DNA of 64,000 nt, from positions 1,514,001-1,578,000 of the forward strand of contig NC_013159.1 of NCBI RefSeq assembly GCF_000023865.1, written 5' to 3'. The notes beneath the pieces were generated by a model. It was not told the DNA's origin and searched no databases. It saw only the letters and a program-made list of their open reading frames with translations. The translations under genes were made by a program, and so were the position numbers. Source of the stretch: Saccharomonospora viridis DSM 43017 (GTDB lineage: Bacteria; Actinomycetota; Actinomycetes; Mycobacteriales; Pseudonocardiaceae). This document shows, one piece after another, positions 57,174 to 64,000 of this stretch (its first letter is position 1; every line of letters begins with the position of its first letter).

Positions 57174-59840
57174 GTGGAAACTCACGAAATCAACAAGCGG
57201 TTCCTGGACTACTTCGAACGACACGGCCACACCAAGGTGCCCAGTGCGTCGCTGATCCTGGACGATCCCACGTTGCTGTTCGTCAACGCGGGCATGGTCC
57301 AGTTCAAGCCGTACTTCCTGGGCGAGGTGCCGCCGCCCTATCCCCGTGCCACGAGCGTGCAGAAGTGCGTGCGGACCGGGGACATCGACGAGGTCGGCAA
57401 GACCACCCGCCACAACACTTTCTTCCAGATGGCGGGCAACTTCTCGTTCGGTGACTACTTCAAGCAGGGCGCCATCGAACTGGCCTGGGAGTTCATCACC
57501 ACCTCGCAGGACGAGGGGGGTCTGGGCCTGAACCCGGACCGCTTGTGGGCCACCGTGTACGAACACGACGCCGAAGCGGCCGCACTGTGGCGTGATGTCG
57601 CGGGACTTCCCTCGGAACGCATCCAGTTCCGGGGCCCGGACGACAACTACTGGGACATGGGTGTGCCCGGCCCGTGTGGACCGTGTTCGGAGATCTACTA
57701 CGACCGGGGTCCGGAGTACGGTCGCGAGGGCGGTCCGGTGGTGGACGAGGACCGTTACCTCGAGATCTGGAACCTCGTGTTCATGCAGGAGATGCGTGGG
57801 GAGCTGAGCCCGAAGCAGGGCCACGCACCCATCGGCGAGCTCCCGCAGAAGAACATCGACACCGGCATGGGTGTCGAGCGGGTCGCCTATTTGCTGCAAG
57901 GGGTCGAGAACGTCTACGAGACCGACCTCGTACGCCCGGTCATCACCAAGGCCGAGGAGTTCTCGGGCCGCCGCTACGGCGCCGATCACGCGGACGACGT
58001 ACGGTTCCGTGTGATCGCCGACCACGCCCGCTCGGGTGTCATGCTGATCGCCGACGGGGTCACGCCCGGCAACGAGGCCCGCGGCTATGTCCTGCGCAGG
58101 CTGCTGCGGCGCATCGTGCGGTCGGTGCGGCTGCTGGGCGTGCATGAGCCGGTGTTGCCGGAGTTCGCCGCGGTGGTGCGGGACGCGATGGCCCCCTCCT
58201 ACCCGGAGATCGCGCGGGACTTCGACCGCATCAGCGATGTGATGCGCGCCGAGGAGGAGGCGTTCCTCGCCACACTGACCAGCGGTTCCCGCATCTTCGA
58301 CCTGGCCGCCCAGGAGACCAAGCGTGCCGGTGGCACGATCCTCTCCGGGGACAAGGCGTTCCAGCTGCACGACACCTACGGCTTCCCCATCGATCTGACC
58401 TTGGAGATGGCGGCCGAGCAGGGGCTGTCGGTGGACGAAGAGGGTTTCCGCACCCTCATGGAGCAGCAGCGGCAGCGGGCGAAGGCCGACGCCGCCTCCC
58501 GCAAGACCGGCCACGGCGACTTGTCGGTCTATCGCAAGCTGCTCGAGGAGCACGGCGAGACCGAATTCCTCGGCTACACCGACCTCCAGGCCACCGCGCG
58601 TGTCCTCGGGCTGCTCGTGGACGGGAAGCCCGTCCGCTCGGCGAGCGAGGGCAGCGTCGCCGAGCTGGTGCTCGACCGCACCCCGTTCTACGCCGAGGGC
58701 GGTGGGCAGATCGCCGACACCGGTGTGTTGATCGGTGAGGGTGCCGAGCTGAAGGTCCTCGACGTGCAGCGGCTCGTGCCGGGACTGTTCGTGCACCGCG
58801 TCGAGGTCGTCGCGGGTGAGGTCGGGGTGGACACCCAGCTCACCGCGTCGGTGGACGGTACGCGCCGTGCGTCCATCGCCCGTTCGCACTCGGCCACGCA
58901 CCTCGTCCACGCGGCGGTGCGCGGCGCCTACGGCAACCGTGCCGCCCAGGCGGGTTCCCTCAACACCCCCGGTCGCATGCGGTTCGACTTCACCACGCCG
59001 AAGTCGGTGTCGGACGACGTGCTCACCGAGGTGGAGGAGGAGGTCAACGACTACCTCCAGACCGACGTCGAGGTGCAGGCGTACACCACCACCAAGGACA
59101 GGGCCCTTGAACTCGGTGCGATCGCGTTGTTCGGCGAGAAGTACGGGGACAGGGTCCGTGTGGTCGACATGGGCGACTACTCACGCGAGTTGTGCGGTGG
59201 GACCCACGTGGAGCGCATCGGCCAGCTCGGTCTGGTCAAGCTCGTCAGCGACTCCTCGGTCGGTTCCGGCGTGCACCGGGTGGAGGCGCTCGTGGGCACC
59301 GACGCCCTGCGACACGTGCGTAAGGAGCAACTTTTGGTGTCGCAGTTGGCGAGCACACTCAAAGTGCCCGCCGATGAGGTGCCGTCCCGGATCCAGGATG
59401 TGTTGACCCGGCTGCGCAACGCGGAGAAGGAGATCGAGCAGCTGCGGCTGCGCGAGGTGTTGAACTCCGCGTCGACGCTCGCCGAACGGGCTCGAGAGAT
59501 CGCCGGTGTCTCCGTCGTCGCCGAGCGACTCGACCAGGAGGTCGACGCCGGGGCGTTGCGCAAGCTCACCGGCGAGGTGCGTAATCGACTGGGATCGCGG
59601 CCGGGCGTGGTGGCGTTGTTCGCGCCCTCCGGTGAGGGCAAGGTGAGTTTCGTCGTCGCCACCACCGCCGAGGCGCGTGACGCCGGTCTGGCGGCGGGCA
59701 AGCTCGTCCCCGCGTTCGCCGAACTGGTCGGTGGTCGGGGTGGGGGTAAGCCCGACATGGCGCAGGGCGGTGGCAGCAGACCCGAGGGTGTCGAGCAGGC
59801 TATCGAGGCCCTCCGCGCGGCGGTCGCGGCGAACCGGTGA
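57174..59840 (+). CDS. alaS: Alanine--tRNA ligase
   Basis: An 888-residue AlaRS: class II core ([14 protein letters not shown]), tRNA recognition domain, editing domain with the metal site HSATH and CGGTHV, and the C-terminal C-Ala domain ending [15 protein letters not shown] 57174 has AAGGAAAA upstream. It forms a coupled unit with ruvX and mltG. Confidence 0.97.
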   Translation: METHEINKRFLDYFERHGHTKVPSASLILDDPTLLFVNAGMVQFKPYFLGEVPPPYPRATSVQKCVRTGDIDEVGKTTRHNTFFQMAGNFSFGDYFKQGAIELAWEFITTSQDEGGLGLNPDRLWATVYEHDAEAAALWRDVAGLPSERIQFRGPDDNYWDMGVPGPCGPCSEIYYDRGPEYGREGGPVVDEDRYLEIWNLVFMQEMRGELSPKQGHAPIGELPQKNIDTGMGVERVAYLLQGVENVYETDLVRPVITKAEEFSGRRYGADHADDVRFRVIADHARSGVMLIADGVTPGNEARGYVLRRLLRRIVRSVRLLGVHEPVLPEFAAVVRDAMAPSYPEIARDFDRISDVMRAEEEAFLATLTSGSRIFDLAAQETKRAGGTILSGDKAFQLHDTYGFPIDLTLEMAAEQGLSVDEEGFRTLMEQQRQRAKADAASRKTGHGDLSVYRKLLEEHGETEFLGYTDLQATARVLGLLVDGKPVRSASEGSVAELVLDRTPFYAEGGGQIADTGVLIGEGAELKVLDVQRLVPGLFVHRVEVVAGEVGVDTQLTASVDGTRRASIARSHSATHLVHAAVRGAYGNRAAQAGSLNTPGRMRFDFTTPKSVSDDVLTEVEEEVNDYLQTDVEVQAYTTTKDRALELGAIALFGEKYGDRVRVVDMGDYSRELCGGTHVERIGQLGLVKLVSDSSVGSGVHRVEALVGTDALRHVRKEQLLVSQLASTLKVPADEVPSRIQDVLTRLRNAEKEIEQLRLREVLNSASTLAERAREIAGVSVVAERLDQEVDAGALRKLTGEVRNRLGSRPGVVALFAPSGEGKVSFVVATTAEARDAGLAAGKLVPAFAELVGGRGGGKPDMAQGGGSRPEGVEQAIEALRAAVAANR

Positions 59841-60331
59841 GTGACGTACGACCGGACCGGCCCGGAGTGAACGATCCCGGGCCCGGTCGGCGCCTCGCCG
59901 TCGACGTGGGGTCGGTTCGAGTCGGGGTCGCGCTGAGCGATCCCACGCCGATCCTGGCGTCCCCACTCGTTACCCTGTCGCGTGATGCCGACACCGACAA
60001 GGATCTCGAGGAGTTGGCCCGACTCGTCGCCGAACACGACGTGGTCGAGGTGATCGTGGGACTTCCGAGGACACTGGCCGACCGTCATGGCACCGCCGCC
60101 GCCATCGCCGCGGACTACGCGCGGCGACTGGCTGAGCGGATCTCACCTGTCGCGGTGCGATTGGCCGACGAAAGACTGAGCACGGTGAGTGCGAGCCGTA
60201 TGCTCTCTCAGCGTGGTGTGAAGGGACGGAAGCAGCGGGCTGTGGTCGACCAGGCTGCCGCGGTGGAATTCCTGCAGGCCTGGTTGGATGCGCGCGCTGC
60301 CGCTGTCGCACGGGAGGCAGGACAGCAGTGA
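59837..60331 (+). CDS. ruvX: Holliday junction resolvase-like protein RuvX (YqgF)
   Basis: A 164-residue RNase H-fold protein: [25 protein letters not shown] and DERLSTVSA carry the expected acidic residues. YqgF has been linked to 16S rRNA 5' processing and to junction resolution. The first 18 residues are a proline-rich extension. GTGA overlap with alaS and with mltG. Confidence 0.92.
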   Translation: MSDVRPDRPGVNDPGPGRRLAVDVGSVRVGVALSDPTPILASPLVTLSRDADTDKDLEELARLVAEHDVVEVIVGLPRTLADRHGTAAAIAADYARRLAERISPVAVRLADERLSTVSASRMLSQRGVKGRKQRAVVDQAAAVEFLQAWLDARAAAVAREAGQQ

Positions 60332-62163
60332 GCGCACCCTACGACGGTCCCGAACCGCACAGGCGTCGGCCGGGACCGCCGCGGCAGCATCGTGAGCACC
60401 AGCACCCGCAGCTGCCGGGACAGCCTTCGCAGGAGCCACCGCCGCGGGGCCCACGCCATCAGGCTCCGCCCCCGTCGCGTCCACCGCGGCATGCGATGAG
60501 CGGTGAGCATCCGTTGCCGCCACGTCGTCCGTTGCGTCCTCCGACGCCCCCCTCGGACATCCCCCCGCGCCACGGGCGTACCCAGGGGGACCTGTTGGAC
60601 GACGGGAACGCGGCGCCTCCGGCTCAGTCGCCACCGCCACCGCCACGGCCACCTCGGACACCGCCTCCGGCGAGGGGTCCTGTGGGCAGGCCACCGGTGC
60701 GGCGACACAGGCCGTCACCCAACGACGGTGTCCCGCCGGACGACAATCCCACTGAGATCCTCGAACTCGACGAGCCCTACGACGATCTCTACGACGAGGA
60801 GATCGAGGGCGACTACCGGGATGACGAGGACTACGACGACTACGACGATTACGAGGACTACGACGACTACGACGATCGCGGGTCCGGCTCACAGGATCGT
60901 GCCTCCGACGAGGCCCGGGACGGCGTTCGCGATGACCGCGACGATCGGGACGGTCTCAGCCTCCTCGACGACTCCGACGAGCGTGAGGACTCGGAGTACG
61001 TCGACGAGGAGGACGAGGAGGAACCCGACACCCAACGTGAGGGGCGCGTCCGCCGGCTGCTGAAGTGGGCGGCCGTGCTCGCCGTGCTGGTCGGGCTGAG
61101 TGCCGCGGCGTTCTTCGGCGCCCGCGAATTGTTGGGCTTCGGTTACGAGGACTACGAGGGCCCCGGTGAGGACGACGTGATCCTCCATGTGGAGGAGGGT
61201 GACGTCACCAGTGTCATCGCGGCCAAGCTCGCGGAACTCGACGTGGTGGCCAGTCCGGAGGCGTTCGTCAAAGCCGGTGAGGACGACGAACGTGTGCTCG
61301 GCATCCAGCCCGGTTACTACCAGCTCAAGACCAAGATGTCCGGCGAGGCGGCCGTGCGGGCCCTCGTGGCCGAGGACGCCAGGGTCGGACACCTCCAGAT
61401 CAGGGCGGGAACCAAGCTCTTCGACGTCATCCAGCCCGACGAGTCGGTGACGCCCGGGGTCTTCACGCTGTTGGAGCAGGCGTCGTGTGCGCGGCTGAAC
61501 GGTGAGGACACGTGCGTGTCGGCGGAGGAGCTGCGCAAGACCGCCGATTCCGTGGACCTCACCGAACTCGGCGTGCCCGAGTGGGCCGCGGAACACGCCC
61601 AGGACGCCCCGAAGGGTCGCAAGCTGGAGGGTCTGATCGCGCCGGGTGTCTACGACATCAGGCCGGGCGGAGACGCCGAGGAGGTGCTGTCGCAGGTGTT
61701 GACGGCCTCGGCCACGAGGTTGGAGGCGGCAGGCCTGCCGGACGCCGCGGAACAGACACCGTACACCCCGTACGAGATCCTGGTCATCGCGTCGATCGTC
61801 GAATTGGAAGGCGTGGAGGCCGACTTCCCGAACGTCTCCAGCGTCATCTACAACCGGGTGGAGGACGGCATGCGGCTGCAGATGGACTCCACGGTCAACT
61901 ACCCGTCGAAACGGCCGCTTCTGACCACCACCGAGCAGGATCGGCTCAAGGTCACGCCCTGGAACACCTACGCGATGGCCGGCCTGCCCCAGACACCGAT
62001 CGGTGCGCCGAGTCCGCAGGCGATCGAGGCGGCGTTGAACCCGGCGGACAACGAATACAGGTACTTCGTCAAGTGCGAGAAGGACGGCCGATCGTGCTTC
62101 AACGAGGAGTACGAGGACCATCAGGCCGATCAAAAGGATGCGAGAGCTCGTGGTGTCTACTGA
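60328..62163 (+). CDS. mltG: Endolytic murein transglycosylase MltG with long disordered head
   Basis: A 611-residue cell-wall enzyme that cuts nascent peptidoglycan. A cytoplasmic head of about 240 residues comes first: Pro/Arg/His-rich (1-130), then Asp/Tyr/Glu-rich (145-235) with a (D/E)DY repeat at 166-183. The TM segment is at about 246-268, then a LysM-like part and the YceG domain with the catalytic glutamate in [16 protein letters not shown] and DSTVNY. The E. coli protein has only a few residues before its TM. GTGA overlap with ruvX. Confidence 0.92.
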   Translation: MSAPYDGPEPHRRRPGPPRQHREHQHPQLPGQPSQEPPPRGPRHQAPPPSRPPRHAMSGEHPLPPRRPLRPPTPPSDIPPRHGRTQGDLLDDGNAAPPAQSPPPPPRPPRTPPPARGPVGRPPVRRHRPSPNDGVPPDDNPTEILELDEPYDDLYDEEIEGDYRDDEDYDDYDDYEDYDDYDDRGSGSQDRASDEARDGVRDDRDDRDGLSLLDDSDEREDSEYVDEEDEEEPDTQREGRVRRLLKWAAVLAVLVGLSAAAFFGARELLGFGYEDYEGPGEDDVILHVEEGDVTSVIAAKLAELDVVASPEAFVKAGEDDERVLGIQPGYYQLKTKMSGEAAVRALVAEDARVGHLQIRAGTKLFDVIQPDESVTPGVFTLLEQASCARLNGEDTCVSAEELRKTADSVDLTELGVPEWAAEHAQDAPKGRKLEGLIAPGVYDIRPGGDAEEVLSQVLTASATRLEAAGLPDAAEQTPYTPYEILVIASIVELEGVEADFPNVSSVIYNRVEDGMRLQMDSTVNYPSKRPLLTTTEQDRLKVTPWNTYAMAGLPQTPIGAPSPQAIEAALNPADNEYRYFVKCEKDGRSCFNEEYEDHQADQKDARARGVY

Positions 62164-63034
62164 ATCCAGTATGTCCACAGTGGCGCCTCGCAGGGCGGGT
62201 GTGCTCGGTTCGCCGGTGCGGCACTCGCTGTCGCCTGTGCTGCACAACGCCGCATACGCCGCTTTAGGCCTCGACGGATGGCACTACGACGCACACGAGG
62301 TCGACGACAAGGCCTTGCCGGGCTTCGTGCGGACGCTCGGCGACGAATGGGTGGGGCTGTCGGTGACCATGCCCGGTAAGCGGGTGGCACTGGAGGTGGC
62401 CGAGGAGGCCACACCGCGGGCGGTGGCCGTGGGAGCGGCCAACACCCTGTCCCGGTTGCCGACCGGAGGGTGGCGTGCGGACTGTACCGATGTGGACGGT
62501 GTCGTGGGCGCGTTGCGCGCCGCTGGAGGCTTCCGCCCCGGGGACGGGAGAACGGCAGTGGTGTTGGGCGCGGGGGGTACGGCGGCGGCGGCCGTGGCGG
62601 GGTTTCAGGAACTCGGCCTGGTCGATGTGCACCTCGTCGTGCGGGAGCCCGCGCGGGCGCAGGCGACGGCTGGGGCGGCACGTCGTGCCGGGCTCGACGT
62701 CACCGTGCACCGGTGGGCGGAGACCGACCTCGCCGCGCTCACGTCGACGGCGGCCGTACTGGTGAACACCGTCCCGCCCGACGCCGTGGCACCCCACGTG
62801 GACGCACTCGCCGCCGTGCCGTGCGTGCTCGACGTGATCTACCACCCGTGGCCGACGCCGCTGGCCGAGGCCGTGACGGCGCGGCGCAGCCGGGTGGCCA
62901 CGGGACTGGACATGCTGTTGCACCAGGCGTTCGGCCAAGTGGAGCAGTTCACCGGTCTTCCCGCGCCACGTGAGGTGATGCGGGACGCGTTGCGGGAGGC
63001 CACCGGGAACATCCTGCCGTTGCCACTGGAGTGA
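62153..63034 (+). CDS. aroE: Shikimate dehydrogenase
   Basis: A roughly 293-residue NADP-dependent enzyme of the shikimate pathway. LGSPVRHSLSPVLHNAAY binds shikimate, the catalytic lysine is in SVTMPGKR, and VLGAGGTAAAAV is the nucleotide loop. The start is not certain: ATG 62138, GTG 62150 or 62153, and ATG 62171 are in frame; all but the last overlap the mltG end. AAAAGGA at 62132-62138 favours the GTGs. Confidence 0.92.
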   Translation: MSTESSMSTVAPRRAGVLGSPVRHSLSPVLHNAAYAALGLDGWHYDAHEVDDKALPGFVRTLGDEWVGLSVTMPGKRVALEVAEEATPRAVAVGAANTLSRLPTGGWRADCTDVDGVVGALRAAGGFRPGDGRTAVVLGAGGTAAAAVAGFQELGLVDVHLVVREPARAQATAGAARRAGLDVTVHRWAETDLAALTSTAAVLVNTVPPDAVAPHVDALAAVPCVLDVIYHPWPTPLAEAVTARRSRVATGLDMLLHQAFGQVEQFTGLPAPREVMRDALREATGNILPLPLE

Positions 63035-63129
63035 GTGTTCGCTGGCCCGACACGGTCACGGAACGTGTCCGCTGGTCGCCGTTCACCCGAGTCCGATAAG
63101 GTCGCCCGGCCGGACATGTTGGAGGTGCG

Positions 63130-64000
63130 ATGCGCAAGACGTGGGTGGTGGCGCTGGCGGCCACCATGGTGATGTCGGCGACCGTCGGAACGGCCCAGGC
63201 GAGGCCGGGTCCCCAGGACACGGTGCGCTTCGCGACGTTCAACGCCTCCCTCAACCGGACGGCCGAGGGGGAGCTGCTCGATGATCTGTCCACACCCGAC
63301 GACGAACAGGCCCGCGCCGTCGCCGAGGTGATCCAGCGCAGCAGGCCCGACGTGCTGCTGGTGAACGAGTTCGACTATGTGCCGAACAACGCGGCCGCTG
63401 ACGCGTTCCGCCGCAACTACCTGGAAGTCCCGCAGAACGGTGCCGAACCGATCCGCTACCGGTACGCCTACACCGCCCCGGTGAACACGGGGGTGCAGAC
63501 CGGTCACGACCTCAATCGGGACGGCATGGTCGGTGGACCCGACGACGCCCACGGATTCGGTGAGTTCGTCGGGCAGTACGGCATGCTCGTCCTGTCCCGC
63601 TACCCGATCGACACCGAGCGGGTCCGGACGTTCCGGACCTTCCTGTGGAAGGACATGCCGGGCGCGTTGCTTCCCGACGATCCGGCCACGCCGGAGCCGG
63701 CGGACTGGTACTCACCCGAGATACTGAAGACACTGCGGCTGTCCTCTAAGTCCCATTGGGACATTCCCATCCGCGTCGGAAAGCGTGTCGTCCACGTGCT
63801 CGCCGCGCATCCGACTCCGCCCTCCTTCGACGGACCGGAGGACCGCAACGGAACCCGTAATCACGACGAGATCCGTTTCTGGGCCGACTACGTGACCCCC
63901 GGCCGGGGTGACTACGTCTACGACGACGCGGGCCGTCGTGGTGGACTTTCCGCGGGGGAACGGTTCGTGATCGTCGGTGACTACAACGCCGATCCGTTCG
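63130..64000 (+). CDS. Secreted endonuclease/exonuclease/phosphatase-family protein, 3' end cut
   Basis: The frame is open from ATG 63130 (GGAGG 4 bases upstream, TAAGGT -10 box at 63097-63102) to the window edge: 290 residues without a stop. A signal peptide is clear (basic start, hydrophobic core, AQA cleavage near residue 24). EEP features follow: RFATFNASL, the metal-binding glutamate in [10 protein letters not shown], and [11 protein letters not shown] at the cut end. Probably an extracellular nuclease or phosphodiesterase; the substrate is unknown. Confidence 0.85.
   Translation, partial: MRKTWVVALAATMVMSATVGTAQARPGPQDTVRFATFNASLNRTAEGELLDDLSTPDDEQARAVAEVIQRSRPDVLLVNEFDYVPNNAAADAFRRNYLEVPQNGAEPIRYRYAYTAPVNTGVQTGHDLNRDGMVGGPDDAHGFGEFVGQYGMLVLSRYPIDTERVRTFRTFLWKDMPGALLPDDPATPEPADWYSPEILKTLRLSSKSHWDIPIRVGKRVVHVLAAHPTPPSFDGPEDRNGTRNHDEIRFWADYVTPGRGDYVYDDAGRRGGLSAGERFVIVGDYNADPF

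Overview
The window is high-GC actinomycete chromosome. GTG is a frequent start, stop/start codons often overlap as GTGA or ATGA, and several genes have a -10 box only a few bases before the start codon. An SsgB-type sporulation protein, the phosphatidylinositol mannoside genes (pgsA-patA-pimA), a bifunctional Rel and Arg/Gly-tailed PNPase suggest a mycelial Pseudonocardiaceae-like organism (Saccharomonospora or Amycolatopsis type). This placement is inferred; no 16S gene is present.

Layout. 0-7.3 kb: a truncated HTH gene, 2'-5' RNA ligase-like protein, rpsO-pnp, an M16 peptidase, dapB and two small membrane-protein genes. 7.3-8.2 kb: about 860 bp without a recognisable gene. 8.2-14.4 kb: a complete seven-gene Mrp/Mnh cation/proton antiporter operon (mnhABCDEFG). 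14.5-19.8 kb: cmk-plsC-der, a ROK regulator on the minus strand and a PAC2 protein. 20.1-21.4 kb: a minus-strand tRNA Gly-Cys-Val array with its terminator, ssgB, and a second tRNA-Val. 21.9-29.2 kb: thrS-HIT and the PIM lipid operon, with a divergent yceI/marR pair between them. 29.3-32.2 kb: pdxS, then a cupin XRE regulator divergent from azlCD. 32.4-43.9 kb: yebC, a DUF4262 protein, ruvCAB, yajC-secD-secF-apt-rel and an enoyl-CoA hydratase. 43.9-51.6 kb: an aminotransferase, a cyclophilin, an MBL hydrolase, membrane proteins, and a TPP-dependent enzyme with an IclR regulator. 51.7-64 kb: aspS, an APH-like protein, rarA, two small envelope proteins, alaS-ruvX-mltG-aroE and a secreted endonuclease/exonuclease/phosphatase-family protein cut by the window end.

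Most of the window is core genome: translation (rpsO, thrS, aspS, alaS, tRNAs), RNA decay (pnp), Holliday-junction processing (ruvCAB, rarA), protein export (yajC, secDF), stringent response (rel), PIM lipids, lysine and shikimate pathways. I see no transposon, prophage, CRISPR or defence island and no clearly new multi-gene system. The most interesting material is smaller: a pair of TTGA-N4-TCAA operators 42 bp apart between yceI and marR, a repeat cluster at the XRE/azlC promoter, an inverted repeat in front of pdxS, strong hairpins in front of secD and of the TPP-enzyme gene, departures from expected gene order (no pdxT beside pdxS, no hisS after the MBL hydrolase, Mrp operon at a junction of conserved blocks), and unusual protein regions (acidic SecD insert, (GH)8 tract in the YibE/F protein, very long disordered MltG head, HX4E acyltransferase motif).
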